Below are positions 24,523-34,307 of a stretch of DNA of 64,000 bases, one piece after another. Below the pieces are notes generated by a model. That model made no database searches and was not told the origin of the DNA. It worked only from the letters and a program-made list of their open reading frames with translations. The position numbers and the translations under genes were made by a program. Location: the NCBI GenBank assembly GCA_003349885.1, contig QFXC01000002.1, positions 129,850-193,849 of the forward strand, written 5' to 3'. Numbering within the stretch: the stretch's first letter is position 1; each line of letters opens with the position of its first letter. The stretch comes from an endosymbiont of Galathealinum brachiosum (GTDB lineage Bacteria; Pseudomonadota; Gammaproteobacteria; SZUA-229).

Positions 24523-26955
24523 TTATCTGCTGTCCAGCAGCTGCCTTACTTTAGCCAGAAGAACATCCACCTTATACGGTTTAGCTAACTGCTGATCAGT
24601 ATGTACTCGAGAGCTCTGATTTTCATCATTAAACCCACTGGTTACCAGAATTTGTATCCCCGGATAGAGACGTTTAACTTTATCACTTAACTCATAACCA
24701 TCCATCTCAGGCATAATGACATCTGTCAGCATTAAATCAACAGATTCTTTCTGTAATATTTGTAACGCTGTTTTACCACTTTCCGCACTCAACACCTGAT
24801 AACCATTCATACTTAAAATATCAGATGCCAGACTCCGTAATTCAGACTCATCATCAACAATTAGTATCGTTTCTGTACCTGTTATATCTTTTTCTGATAA
24901 GCCTTCTGACGAAGACCGTACAGATTTATTAACCACTGCATTACGAGGAAAATAAAGCTCAAATGTGGTTCCCTGATTTTCAACGGAATGAACAATAATT
25001 TCTCCTTTTGACTGCTGTATAAAACCATACACCTGACTTAATCCTAGCCCTGTACCAGCCTCACCTTTGGTGGAAAAAAACGGATCAAAAATACGCTCTT
25101 TTACTTGGTCAGTCATGCCGCAGCCCGTATCAGAGATAACGAGTCGCACATAATCACCTTCGGCCAGTGAAAGCCGTTTTGCAACTATCTGCTGTTTTTC
25201 CAGATTAGATGTTTCTATCGTTAATTGCCCGCCAGATGGCATTGCATGCATCGCGTTTATACAAATATTAAGAATTGCATCGGCCATTAATTCAGGATCG
25301 ATATAAACATCCCAGAGTGACTCCAGCAAATTCATATTCAGGCTAATTCTTGCTGTAAGCGTTTTTTCCAGCATAAGCTGATCACGCTTGAGGATTTCGT
25401 TAATACTGGTAGTTTTATCATCAGATGGCTGCTGCTTTGAAAAAGCGAGCAATTTGGTGGTAAGAATTCTCGCTCTATCTGCAGCCTGCATAATCGACTT
25501 TATATAGCGACTATGCTTTTCATCACTTAGGCTATCACCAAGTAACTCCGTATAACCCAGCACCACACCGAGCATATTGTTAAAATCATGTGCAATACCC
25601 CCGGTTAACTTACCCAGGGCCTCCATCTTCAAGCTTCGCCTTAACTGCCGTTCGGTGTTAATACGTTCGGTCACTTCACGTGATAACATAATAAAGTGTT
25701 TAAGTTTATTTTTTGATGGTTTAAGTGCCGTTGATAACTCAAACCAGTGGTCACCATCATCAAGCGCCAGATGAAGCACCTGGCCCTGTGATACGCCGCA
25801 TTCTGCAGCCAGCTTTAAAGCTTTATATACTTCATTAGCTGATTTTTCAGGCAGAACATCTCTAACCAGATTACCCAGTAAGAAACTTTTCTGTTCAGCC
25901 AGAAGTCCCTCATCACTTGCCCATATATTCAGGTATCGGCCATCTTCATCTAGCTCGAATAGAAGGTCAGGTATCGCTTTTAATGTGGCAGAAAATTCAG
26001 CATTGGCTTCGCGCAATGCATCAACAGCCTGCTGTCGTTCTGTTATATCCCGACTCACTCCCAATAAACCAATAATATCCCCGTCAGAGTCTTTCAACGG
26101 CAACTTACGTGTATCAAATATACGAATTTCCCCATTTACATTCGCTGGGTCATTAGGGTTATGTAAATTTTTACCTGACAGCGCTTCTCTATCATCATGA
26201 ATATAACCACGTACACCTTTTACATCATCACCCAGTACCAGCTCAGGATTCCAGCCATTTTCAATATCTGTATTACCGTACATTTCTTCCCGGGTTTTAC
26301 CAACAGCATTCGAATAAGCCTGATTACATAAAATTGTTTTCAACTGTTTATCTTTTACAAAGATTAAGTCAGGCGTGGAGTTAATAACATTGTTTAACAA
26401 ATTGGTTGTATTTACTAACTTATCCCGAGCTATCTGCCGGTCTGAAATATCGAACAAAGTAACAAGGTGTATATGCTGATATGATTCAGTGATAGATGAG
26501 GCAGATGCGATAATGTTACGAATGGTATTATCTTTACAATGTATCTTGAGCTCAATCGGCTCAAAAGATTCGCCCGTTTCAATTGATTTATTCAGGTGCT
26601 GTACCCAGGTTTCACTAACAGTTTTACGATACTGTTCATCAGGATAGGCTTTCGGCCACCAATCTTCTAGTGTGGGTATATCACTCAACTCATAGCCAAA
26701 CACCTGTGTAAACGCGGGATTTAAATAGACGATATTCTGGTCATCATCATTTAATGCACAGGGCACTGGCAAAGCATCTATAACACTCTGAAACTGAACA
26801 TCAAAATGCATCAGTTTAGACTGAACGTTAGTTTGTCGATTATTATTTATAGCCGATTGATTACTCAGCTCAGACTCAAGTCGGGTAATTTTTATTCTGG
26901 CTGCCTGCAGCTCTTCAATTAGAGAGGCTTTACTTTTAGACTTTATTTCATTCAA
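24523..26955 (-). CDS. Soluble PAS-containing hybrid histidine kinase
   Basis: No transmembrane helix. After an N-terminal coiled coil come three PAS-type domains (~60-180, ~185-305 with PDLIFVKDKQLKTILCNQ, ~315-430 with PDLLFELDEDGRYLNIW), a HisKA box KMEALGKLTGGIAHDFNNML, the HATPase block GTGLGLSQVYGFIQQSKG and a C-terminal receiver (ILIVDDESELR, LMLTDVIMPEMDG). This is a cytoplasmic sensor of the PAS/hybrid NtrB-like group. The open frame extends to a GTG at 26985, but AGGAAA placed 6 nt before TTG 26955 argues for that start (810 residues). The signal and target are unknown. Confidence 0.9.
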   Translation of the reverse strand: MNEIKSKSKASLIEELQAARIKITRLESELSNQSAINNNRQTNVQSKLMHFDVQFQSVIDALPVPCALNDDDQNIVYLNPAFTQVFGYELSDIPTLEDWWPKAYPDEQYRKTVSETWVQHLNKSIETGESFEPIELKIHCKDNTIRNIIASASSITESYQHIHLVTLFDISDRQIARDKLVNTTNLLNNVINSTPDLIFVKDKQLKTILCNQAYSNAVGKTREEMYGNTDIENGWNPELVLGDDVKGVRGYIHDDREALSGKNLHNPNDPANVNGEIRIFDTRKLPLKDSDGDIIGLLGVSRDITERQQAVDALREANAEFSATLKAIPDLLFELDEDGRYLNIWASDEGLLAEQKSFLLGNLVRDVLPEKSANEVYKALKLAAECGVSQGQVLHLALDDGDHWFELSTALKPSKNKLKHFIMLSREVTERINTERQLRRSLKMEALGKLTGGIAHDFNNMLGVVLGYTELLGDSLSDEKHSRYIKSIMQAADRARILTTKLLAFSKQQPSDDKTTSINEILKRDQLMLEKTLTARISLNMNLLESLWDVYIDPELMADAILNICINAMHAMPSGGQLTIETSNLEKQQIVAKRLSLAEGDYVRLVISDTGCGMTDQVKERIFDPFFSTKGEAGTGLGLSQVYGFIQQSKGEIIVHSVENQGTTFELYFPRNAVVNKSVRSSSEGLSEKDITGTETILIVDDESELRSLASDILSMNGYQVLSAESGKTALQILQKESVDLMLTDVIMPEMDGYELSDKVKRLYPGIQILVTSGFNDENQSSRVHTDQQLAKPYKVDVLLAKVRQLLDSR

Positions 26956-27168
26956 GGTAAATTTCCTGAAAATATAACTAATCACCTAATATGAGATGGT
27001 ACGCTTCCCTGCCACACGATCTTTTCTCTTAAATCCACCTGTCTAATCATAACAGATACACTATAAAACACTACCTGACGTAATATTTTTTAATTGTGTA
27101 AAGCTTTATTTTTTAGTGGTTTACCTCAAAAGCAGATCAGAGTTGAATACCTGATCCGCAAACTTTAT

Positions 27169-27762
27169 TTAAAAAGACTTTTTAAAATACATTTTTTCTT
27201 CATTCAGCTTATAACTCCAGGGTAAACCTGAGTTTTTCCAGCCATTTTTTAAACGCCAGCCTTTTTTATCGCCTTCTTTCAACGTACCACCTTCAAACCC
27301 ATCAGTCACTACATACACTTTCGTGAAACCTTTATCAAAAAGCACATTAGCCGCAGGTGCACCCCGTGTTCCACCAGATCGACACATAATTAATACCGCA
27401 TCATCTTTTGTCATACCTCTATTCACTAACGCCCTTTCAATGTCCGAAATAAAATCTGTATTTTTTTTCATTAATAAAACAGATTTTTTTGAGTTCCACT
27501 TCTTTGTATTGACCAACATAAAAGGAATATTTACATCTACAACATCAGTAAAACCGGTAAACATGATTTCTGCAGGTTCTCTTACATCAATAAACAGGGC
27601 TTTATCTCCTAATTTCATTTTTAAATCATACGCTTCTGTAGAATCCACATACAAATCCCAGGGAGTTTGTTTTTTAGGGTCGGATGGCTTAGGTGCTGCC
27701 AATGTATTTACACTTACACTCATTGCCATTATTGCTGCAATAATCATTGTTTTGCTTATCAT
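27169..27762 (-). CDS. Secreted rhodanese-domain protein
   Basis: 197 residues with a Sec signal peptide (MISKTMIIAAIMAMSVSVNT..LAA, cleavage near residue 23). The rhodanese domain spans ~35-175 and has the entry motif ALFIDVREPAEI and the active-site loop MCRSGGTRG with Cys 127, so it should be competent for persulfide chemistry. The C-terminal LKNGWKNSGLPWSYKL is typical of periplasmic rhodaneses in sulfur and denitrifying bacteria. It follows the TDT carrier gene by about 20 nt on the same strand, so the two probably form an operon that could move and handle sulfur or anionic species. Confidence 0.9.
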   Translation of the reverse strand: MISKTMIIAAIMAMSVSVNTLAAPKPSDPKKQTPWDLYVDSTEAYDLKMKLGDKALFIDVREPAEIMFTGFTDVVDVNIPFMLVNTKKWNSKKSVLLMKKNTDFISDIERALVNRGMTKDDAVLIMCRSGGTRGAPAANVLFDKGFTKVYVVTDGFEGGTLKEGDKKGWRLKNGWKNSGLPWSYKLNEEKMYFKKSF

Positions 27763-27784
27763 AATATTCTACCTTTTTTTAAAA

Positions 27785-28747
27785 TTAATGTTCTTCAGTG
27801 CATATTTCATGATTAATAACTGCACTGACTGTTCTAATGAGTAAATAAGTTACAATTGATGTTAACAGCGCAAGCAAGCCTGCACCTATGTATTGATACA
27901 ACTGTATCTGAGTTATTTCATACATGAGTAAACTGGCAATCGTTATCGCCGCAACGGGAAAAGAATATGCCCACCATGAAAGAAAAAACTGTAATTTTGC
28001 GAATCGTTTAACCTGAATTAACAATAATAACGTAAGGAATAAACCCGAAAAATATAATACCCGGGCAAATGAATCCAGTTCACCCGTTAACCTCATGTAA
28101 GCGACAAAACCTACGGCCGGGGGAGCGATTAATATAAAAAGAGTTGGCATTAATTTTTCAGGCATAGGGTTATGAAACATTAAGCGGTAAAAAATAATCG
28201 TTAATAAAATCACCCAGAAAAACATACCGATACTGAAGAAGAACCACGACACCTCTGTATAACCAAGCGGAATACCCGCAATAGGCACAATCACATTACC
28301 CACTGCAGGAATAAACCAGGCTGGATTGACATGCTTTACTTCAAAATGCTCATGATGAATCCACGCATTAACAACGTAGAGTGTAAATAATAGATGCATA
28401 ACACTACCTGCCACCCACATAAAATGACTGATACCCGTATTAACTGATAAAAATGCTATCGATAGCAAAAGCAGACTAATTGAAATGGTTGGAAAGAAAT
28501 TTAGCTTAATCGGGTTGTGAAATTCATTCATTACCTGATCTTTGGCACTTATAAACTTAAGACCATACATAACTAACAACACAACAAAGATGCTACTGGT
28601 CAAAGCCAGTAATGCCACGTTAACAGATAAATCAATATTGAATATGTGCTGAGCTTTCTGCCAGGATATTGTTAAACCCGTCAAACCCATCACCATTGAA
28701 AAAAATGATATGGGAAAATGATTCAGCCTGTTCTGCAAGCCAGTCAT
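27785..28747 (-). CDS. TDT/SLAC1-TehA family anion channel-like carrier
   Basis: 320 residues with about ten hydrophobic segments. The start LNHFPISFFSMVMGLTGL is characteristic of the tellurite-resistance/dicarboxylate transporter (TDT) family, which includes TehA and plant SLAC1 anion channels. Further family-like segments are NPAWFIPAVGNVIVPIAG and APPAVGFVAYMRLTGELD, and the conserved pore phenylalanine region is likely in YFSGLFLTLLL. It is the first gene of a two-gene unit with the secreted rhodanese. Candidate substrates are small anions such as chloride, nitrate or sulfite; the sequence does not choose among them. Confidence 0.88.
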   Translation of the reverse strand: MTGLQNRLNHFPISFFSMVMGLTGLTISWQKAQHIFNIDLSVNVALLALTSSIFVVLLVMYGLKFISAKDQVMNEFHNPIKLNFFPTISISLLLLSIAFLSVNTGISHFMWVAGSVMHLLFTLYVVNAWIHHEHFEVKHVNPAWFIPAVGNVIVPIAGIPLGYTEVSWFFFSIGMFFWVILLTIIFYRLMFHNPMPEKLMPTLFILIAPPAVGFVAYMRLTGELDSFARVLYFSGLFLTLLLLIQVKRFAKLQFFLSWWAYSFPVAAITIASLLMYEITQIQLYQYIGAGLLALLTSIVTYLLIRTVSAVINHEICTEEH

Positions 28748-28794
28748 ATGGCATCTCCATTTGTTAAAATATTCACATTGAATACCCGACTAAA

Positions 28795-28836
28795 ATAGTA
28801 TGGATTCCACCGACACCTGTCATTGATAATTCTCAT
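28795..28836 (-). promoter_or_regulatory. Candidate FNR-controlled promoter of the TDT/rhodanese operon (degenerate)
   Basis: On the minus strand ATGAG-AATT-ATCAA (28823-28836) matches the FNR consensus TTGAT-N4-ATCAA in 8 of 10 positions. TACTAT at 28795-28800 sits at the same offset (about 29 bp from the box centre) seen in the better FNR sites of this window. Both elements are weak on their own. Confidence 0.35.
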
Positions 28837-28984
28837 TATATTAGAAACTACTAATATTTCATGCGATCAATAGCAGAAGACTATCAAGTCAATAGAAATA
28901 ATTGGCTTTTCCTATCGCTCGCATCTCGATAATATAAGCACATACTAATTAACACATTAACCCAGACTATTGAGGTACAAAACG

Positions 28985-29635
28985 ATGGAAAATTTAGAAT
29001 CTTCAAACTACGCATTCCCAGGACTAAATGAAAGAGCACCTGAATTCAAAGCAGTCACTACAGATGGCTTAAAAACACTGGATGACTACAAGGGGCGCTG
29101 GTTGGTACTATTTTCACATCCAGCCGATTTCACACCGGTGTGCACCACTGAGTTTATGGCCTTTGCTAATCGCGCAGCTGAATTTAAAGACATTAATACT
29201 GAATTACTGGGACTTTCAATCGATAGTCATTATTCTCATCTGGCCTGGATACGTAACATAAAGGAAAAATTTGATATTGATGTGCCCTTCCCGATCATTG
29301 CCGATCTGGATATGAAGGTAGCTAAATCATATGGAATGATTCACCCGGGTGCAGCAGATACATCTGCAGTACGCGCTACTTTTATTATTGATGATAAAGG
29401 TATTTTACGTGCAATGGTCTATTACCCTATGACAAATGGACGCTCTATTGATGAGTTTGTACGCCTTGTAAAAGCCCTGCAAACGTCAGACGAGCATGGC
29501 GTTGCAACCCCTGAAGGCTGGCAGCCAGGTGATAAAGTCATTGTGCCTCCACCAGCAACAGCAGATGCGGCTGAAGCACGATTAACTGAAGGTTACGAGT
29601 GCACCGACTGGTACTTCTGTAAAAAGCAGCTATAA
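28985..29635 (+). CDS. Peroxiredoxin, Prx6 (1-Cys)-like
   Basis: 216 residues. The thiol peroxidase motif ADFTPVCTTEFMAF carries the peroxidatic Cys 53. PGLNERAPEFKAVTTDG precedes it, and the long C-terminal arm (YYPMTNGRSIDEFVRLVKAL, then TPEGWQPGDKVIVPPP) places it in the Prx6/1-Cys group. Two additional cysteines near the end (Cys 206 and Cys 212) could resolve the sulfenic acid, as in some archaeal-type members. ATG 28985 with GAGG 9 nt upstream is preferred to TTG 28970. It reduces hydrogen peroxide and organic peroxides. A perfect terminator follows. Confidence 0.94.
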   Translation: MENLESSNYAFPGLNERAPEFKAVTTDGLKTLDDYKGRWLVLFSHPADFTPVCTTEFMAFANRAAEFKDINTELLGLSIDSHYSHLAWIRNIKEKFDIDVPFPIIADLDMKVAKSYGMIHPGAADTSAVRATFIIDDKGILRAMVYYPMTNGRSIDEFVRLVKALQTSDEHGVATPEGWQPGDKVIVPPPATADAAEARLTEGYECTDWYFCKKQL

Positions 29636-29660
29636 ACCTTTTTAATAAAAACAGTTAACT

Positions 29661-29692
29661 CAAATTAGAGGGGCTTTAGCCCCTCTAATTTG
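29661..29692. terminator. Perfect hairpin terminator after the peroxiredoxin gene
   Basis: A 14-bp perfect stem (CAAATTAGAGGGGC / GCCCCTCTAATTTG) with a TTTA loop, 25 nt after the peroxiredoxin stop. It insulates the FNR-like gene that follows. Confidence 0.88.
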
Positions 29693-29747
29693 TTGAGAAT
29701 GAAAATCAATCTACTGTTATGATATGAAAAAATAAACAGGCTACTAT

Positions 29748-30449
29748 ATGAAAACAGTTACTTTACAGGACGCATGGAAAGGAGAGGCAGATTGCCTTAA
29801 CTGTGCACTCAGAAATACCGTGCTATTTTCCGGCCTGAGTGAAACTGATTTTGAAAAAATACATAAGCCAATCGATCAATTTGTATTGCCTGCTGGCTCC
29901 ACTCTCTACCATGCTCATGATAACGCCAGTTTCCTCTATACCATCCGCTCGGGTGTGGTTAAATTAACCCAGTATCTCGCTGATGGTAACCAGCGAATTG
30001 TCAGGCTGGCATTTGCATCCGATGTTATTGGTCTGGAATCTCTGATTGAGCCACAATACAAACATGATGCGGTGGCACTTCGCGACGTTGAAGTCTGTCG
30101 TCTGCCCGCTCCGGTTGTTAACCAGTTAAGTACAGAGAATCAGCTATTACATAAAGAGCTTCTAAACCGCTGGCATCTGGCTTTAAATGAAGCTGATGAC
30201 TGGATTACACAATTATCAACCGGATCTGCACGACAAAGAATGGCCAATTTGCTTCTTAAACTGGCCGAAAAATATGGTTCAGATGAATGTGAATTATTTA
30301 CGCGAGAAGATATAGGTTCGATGTTAAGCATTACTACTGAGACCGCCAGCCGTACGATTGCAGAATTCAAACGTAAAGGCCTGATACAAAAGCAGGGAAG
30401 CTTATATAAACTGAATAAAGAGCCTCTTTTCGAAATATTATCTGATTGA
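29748..30449 (+). CDS. Crp/FNR-family transcriptional regulator, FNR-type
   Basis: 233 residues: N-terminal cysteine segment, cyclic-nucleotide-like beta-roll (~25-140), long dimer helix and a C-terminal winged helix. The recognition helix TTETASRTIAEFKRKGL contains the E-x-x-S-R triad (E198, S201, R202) that in FNR reads TTGAT half-sites. Cysteines are C16, C19 (DCLNCALRN), C117 (EVCRLP) and C181. Compared with the four ligands of E. coli FNR, the third N-terminal cysteine is replaced, so iron-sulfur binding is uncertain. Candidate target sites precede ccoN, the next gene and others. It has its own transcription unit behind a terminator. Confidence 0.88.
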   Translation: MKTVTLQDAWKGEADCLNCALRNTVLFSGLSETDFEKIHKPIDQFVLPAGSTLYHAHDNASFLYTIRSGVVKLTQYLADGNQRIVRLAFASDVIGLESLIEPQYKHDAVALRDVEVCRLPAPVVNQLSTENQLLHKELLNRWHLALNEADDWITQLSTGSARQRMANLLLKLAEKYGSDECELFTREDIGSMLSITTETASRTIAEFKRKGLIQKQGSLYKLNKEPLFEILSD

Positions 30450-30487
30450 TAATTATCATTGTAGCGCTTGTAGAATACCAATATTAT
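30446..30487 (+). promoter_or_regulatory. FNR-type class II promoter of the DUF3365 haem protein gene
   Basis: TTGAT-AATT-ATCAT (30446-30459) matches the FNR consensus in 9 of 10 positions and overlaps the stop codon of the fnr-like gene. TATTAT (30482-30487) lies at the class II distance, which places the start near 30494 with the box centred at -41.5. A Fur-type reading of the same AT-rich palindrome is possible but fits less well. Confidence 0.65.
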
Positions 30488-30529
30488 TATTCCCTAATAT
30501 TCCCTCTCAAGACTACCAGGAGATTACCA

Positions 30530-31093
30530 ATGAAGCGCATCCTGCTCATTGCTACAACTTTAATCCTTTCACCCGCTTACGCTGATAATCAGATAAAAGA
30601 GCATGCCGCCAAAAGCAAAACCGTAATTAAAGAGTTTATGGGGCAACTTAAAGGTGAATTACAATCTTCGATGAAAGCCGGTGGCCCAATTAAAACCGTT
30701 GATGTTTGCAAGGACAAAGCACCTGTTATCGCCAAAGATCTGTCTGATAAATATGGCTGGAAAGTCGCTAGAACCAGCCTGAAAACACGTAACTCTGCTA
30801 ATGCTCCCGATGCATGGGAAACTAAAGTTCTACATGAGTTTGAAAAACGCAAGCAAAACGGCGAGAAAGTAAAACCCATGGCCTACTTTGAGATGGTTAA
30901 TGATAATGGTGTTGAGTCTTTCCGGTTTATGAAAGCCATCCCTACTGGAAAGCCATGCCTGCAGTGCCATGGAGACAATATCAGCCCTGAATTAGCTGCC
31001 AAACTCGATGCCAGCTACCCGGAAGATAAAGCCAGAGGTTTTAAACAGGGTGACATTCGCGGTGCATTTACAATCACGCAACCTGTTAATTAA
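30530..31093 (+). CDS. Periplasmic c-type haem protein of the DUF3365 family
   Basis: 187 residues with a Sec signal (MKRILLIATTLILSPAYA). The domain is DUF3365 (Tll0287-like): KTVDVCKDKAPVIAKDLSDK, WKVARTSLKTRN, then a single haem c attachment site PCLQCHGD near residue 146, and a C-terminal GDIRGAFTITQP. ATG 30530 has AGGAG 7 nt upstream; the longer frame from 30446 would translate the FNR box and is rejected. Proteins of this family are periplasmic haem sensors or electron carriers. The upstream FNR-type site suggests expression at low oxygen. Confidence 0.88.
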   Translation: MKRILLIATTLILSPAYADNQIKEHAAKSKTVIKEFMGQLKGELQSSMKAGGPIKTVDVCKDKAPVIAKDLSDKYGWKVARTSLKTRNSANAPDAWETKVLHEFEKRKQNGEKVKPMAYFEMVNDNGVESFRFMKAIPTGKPCLQCHGDNISPELAAKLDASYPEDKARGFKQGDIRGAFTITQPVN

Positions 31094-31326
31094 TAAGCAA
31101 AACCCCTCATATAGGGTATTGTGCTTATTGCTTAACGGGTAGATAGTAATATATTATGGGTACATAGGTAATTATAATATATTCTTCGTTCATAATGAGA
31201 CCAAGAGGAAAATCTATAACCTGTTGATTTATAAATGATTAAAGACCAGTTATCAATTTTGATAAACAGTATATACGGAATGATATTTTTAAAGTAGCGG
31301 AAACCTTAACTACTGGTAGATAAGAT

Positions 31327-32283
31327 ATGAATAAATTTAACACGCTTCAATACTCCAGACCTATCCTTTTAGGTAGCATAATCAGTCTGTTATCTGCCTG
31401 TGGTTCTGGTGATAGTAGTAATCTTACATCTGGCCGTGGCGGCGCTGCAAACAGCAGCCTATCCCTCGATATTACCGATGCTGCTGTAGATAACGCAGAA
31501 GAAGTATGGGTTGAGTTTACCGGTGTAAGTATTCAACCTTCTGAAGATGGTGAAGATCAGAGTACATTAGAATTCACTTTCGCCCCCCCTAAACGTATCA
31601 ATTTACTTGCTCTGCAAGGAAATAATGTTCAATCATTATTAGATGATGAAATCATCGCCTCCGGATCATATGACTGGATCAGACTTGCAGTAAACGCTGA
31701 ACAGGATGGTACTCTTGACTCATACATCAAACTTAAAGATGGTAGTGAACATGAATTTTCTATCCCTAGTGGATCTCAGACAGGTTTGAAAATCAATACC
31801 GGTTTTGAGCTAACAACCGCTGCCGAGTTTAACTACACTATCGATTTTGATTTACGCAAATCAGTTGTTCTAACCGGTGGTGGTGAATATATATTAAGAC
31901 CGACTTTACGATTAATTAATAATGCGACTTCAGCAACGATTACCGGCACTGTTGATGCAGCATTATTATCAACTGTAACCGCTGGTTGCTCTGATGATGA
32001 TCCCGATACAGGCAATGCGGTTTATCTGTTTGAAAACATAGATGCAACTCCAGATGATATAGATAACCAGCCAGAAAATCCGTTTAGCACTTCTCTGGTC
32101 ACTCTCAATACATCTGGTGAATATGTTTATACTTTAGGGTTCATTCCTGAGGGTGAGTACACAATAAGCTTTACCTGTGAATCAGATCTTGATGACCCTG
32201 AAACAGATGATGCTGCTGTTAGTTTCACAGGCACTTCTAATATTACATTAACATCTGGTCAGACTTTAAGTTTCGACTTTTAA
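31327..32283 (+). CDS. DUF4382 lipoprotein
   Basis: 318 residues with a lipoprotein signal ending LLSACGSG (lipidated Cys ~25). Residues ~45-200 form the DUF4382 beta-sandwich-type domain (LSLDITDAAVDNAEEVWVEF, INLLALQGNN, LRLAVNAE-like WIRLAVNAEQDG and YTIDFDLRKSVVLTGG). A second beta-rich, acidic part (~205-318) resembles a carboxypeptidase-regulatory-like or Ig-type module. It is likely attached to the cell envelope. It converges with the GGDEF-EAL gene, with only 8 nt between stops. The role is unknown. Confidence 0.85.
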   Translation: MNKFNTLQYSRPILLGSIISLLSACGSGDSSNLTSGRGGAANSSLSLDITDAAVDNAEEVWVEFTGVSIQPSEDGEDQSTLEFTFAPPKRINLLALQGNNVQSLLDDEIIASGSYDWIRLAVNAEQDGTLDSYIKLKDGSEHEFSIPSGSQTGLKINTGFELTTAAEFNYTIDFDLRKSVVLTGGGEYILRPTLRLINNATSATITGTVDAALLSTVTAGCSDDDPDTGNAVYLFENIDATPDDIDNQPENPFSTSLVTLNTSGEYVYTLGFIPEGEYTISFTCESDLDDPETDDAAVSFTGTSNITLTSGQTLSFDF

Positions 32284-32291
32284 ATTTTGTT

Positions 32292-34307
32292 TTAACTCTG
32301 ATCAGCCAACCATTGTTTAAAACCGTCCACATTGAGTGGATGGGAAAAATGGTAACCCTGCACGCGATCACAGCCCATCTCTTTCAACAGATCAATAACC
32401 GACTGACTCTCAACACCTTCAGCAACTACGACAATACCAAGATCATGCGCCATGGTAATGGTTGCAGAAACAATAGGATAATTGTTTGATTCTTTTGTCA
32501 GGCCATAAATAAAAGATTTATCTATTTTAAGTTCACTTATAGGAAATTTTTGTAAATATGATAATGATGAATAACCGGTTCCGAAATCATCAATTGAAAC
32601 AACAATCCCCTTATTATTAAATTTATTTAATATATCAGCTGAACGCGCAGGATTTTTCATAATTGCATTTTCAGTCACTTCAATGAACAGGTTTTTTTCT
32701 GGAAAATTAATCGTCTTTAAAATATCATTAATTGATTCAAATAGTGCAGCATCTAATAAGTCAATTGGCGAGACATTAATTGACACATGAAAATCTGCAT
32801 TTTTTTCAACTATGCTTTCAAACTCATGCAGAGAACTACTAATAGCCCAACGAGTAAGATCGCCAATTAGATTTTCTCTCTCCGCAAGGGGTATAAATTT
32901 ATCAGGATAGATTAATCCCAGATTAGGGTGATTCCAACGCAGTAATAATTCGCAGCCACAGGTTTCCCCTGTTAATAAACTAATTTTGGGTTGAAAAAAT
33001 GGTTCAAATAAACCGTTATCTATACTCGATCTAAGATCATTCGTTAACATTAATTTTTCATAATGATCGCTATCCATGTCCGGATGATAAGAGCTAATTT
33101 GTAAATTATTATGCTTTGCGTTATACATAGCTACATCAGCCCTTCGCATCAACAGCTCAGGATCGGTTCCATCCAGGGGAAATACTGAAACACCTATACT
33201 CGCTCCTACCTTCAAAGAATGATCATTTATTTCAAATACAGGTTCAACGAGTTCAATTATTTTTTTAGCAATTCTTTCAGCCAGTATTTGATTCACATTC
33301 ATTAATATAAACGAAAACTCATCACCACCTATTCTTGCTACAGTATCCGAATCACGTAGACCGAGCATCATACGATCTGATACAACCTTTAAAACCTCAT
33401 CACCAACCCCATGCCCCAGTGTATCGTTAATTTCTTTAAATCGATCGAGATCTAATAACAATATTGAAAACTCTTTATTTTCTCTTTCAGAAATAGCAAT
33501 ACTTTGCTCTAATCTGTCATTAAACAGATATCTATTGGGTAAATGGGTTAATTCATCATGAGTCGCTTTGTACTGCATTCTCTCAGCAAGCCCCACCAGT
33601 GAACCACGCATTTTTTCAAGATCGTCGGTTAAAAATCTAATTTCTTTTAAACATGATGTATTCGTTAAAGGCAACTCAAGATTACCATCAGCAATCTCTT
33701 TTGACTGACTACGCAACAACCTTAATGGCCTATGTATAATTCTTATAATACTTGAGACCAGCACCAGAACAGCAACAAAATAAGCAATTAAAATAATTGC
33801 TGTTGTACGCTTTACTGCTTCGTACTCTTCTATAACATTTGTTTCATCAAAACCTAATTTCAACTGTGAAATTTTATCTTTATTATTTTTAAAGTAAACA
33901 GGGAAGCTAAGAAAATAGGTATTATCTTCATTCGCATTCACCAATGCATCTTCGACAAATTTCTTGTCTTCTGCATTCGATTCGTTATAAAGATAAGTCG
34001 AGTCATTAGAATCAATTAATTCTATATAAACTACGCCATCTCCAAGAGAAGAAGATTCAAGAATTTTTATGATATCAAACTCATCATTAGACAAGTCTTT
34101 TGTTGATATAACATCAGATAGCATGCCAGCGACTTCATTATTGTGACCGATGAAACGATCATACGAATGCTCTTTATAAGAATCGAGCAATGTATAATAC
34201 ATAACCGGAAGCAATAAGACATGAATAATAACAATAGAAAGAACAAGATAACCGGATAAACTAAACAGCGAATTTTTAAACCGATTTTTTATATATGACA
34301 TCACCAT
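32292..34307 (-). CDS. Membrane GGDEF-EAL protein, partner of a porin/binding-protein operon
   Basis: 671 residues. TM1 ~15-35, periplasmic region ~36-165, TM2 ~168-190, HAMP ~190-245, GGDEF ~248-410, EAL ~415-671. The cyclase motif is canonical (RIGGDEF) with an RxxD inhibitory site (RDSD) five residues earlier. The EAL motif reads ELL (CELLLRWNHP), a conservative variant; the DDFGTGYSSLSYL loop is intact. The start overlaps the stop of the upstream binding-protein gene (ATG 34307, or ATG 34301 as TGATG). Same topology and coupling logic as the PhnD-linked protein at 18933. Confidence 0.91.
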   Translation of the reverse strand: MVMSYIKNRFKNSLFSLSGYLVLSIVIIHVLLLPVMYYTLLDSYKEHSYDRFIGHNNEVAGMLSDVISTKDLSNDEFDIIKILESSSLGDGVVYIELIDSNDSTYLYNESNAEDKKFVEDALVNANEDNTYFLSFPVYFKNNKDKISQLKLGFDETNVIEEYEAVKRTTAIILIAYFVAVLVLVSSIIRIIHRPLRLLRSQSKEIADGNLELPLTNTSCLKEIRFLTDDLEKMRGSLVGLAERMQYKATHDELTHLPNRYLFNDRLEQSIAISERENKEFSILLLDLDRFKEINDTLGHGVGDEVLKVVSDRMMLGLRDSDTVARIGGDEFSFILMNVNQILAERIAKKIIELVEPVFEINDHSLKVGASIGVSVFPLDGTDPELLMRRADVAMYNAKHNNLQISSYHPDMDSDHYEKLMLTNDLRSSIDNGLFEPFFQPKISLLTGETCGCELLLRWNHPNLGLIYPDKFIPLAERENLIGDLTRWAISSSLHEFESIVEKNADFHVSINVSPIDLLDAALFESINDILKTINFPEKNLFIEVTENAIMKNPARSADILNKFNNKGIVVSIDDFGTGYSSLSYLQKFPISELKIDKSFIYGLTKESNNYPIVSATITMAHDLGIVVVAEGVESQSVIDLLKEMGCDRVQGYHFSHPLNVDGFKQWLADQS

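Noticed and set aside
27323..27844. 173-codon plus-strand frame over the rhodanese and TDT genes
   Set aside because: Antisense shadow of two well-supported genes; its translation shows no domain and it has no ribosome binding site.
30446..30463. Fur box at the end of the fnr-like gene
   Set aside because: The palindrome TTGATAATTATCAT fits the FNR consensus better and a -10 is at the FNR class II distance; the Fur 7-1-7 match is only moderate.
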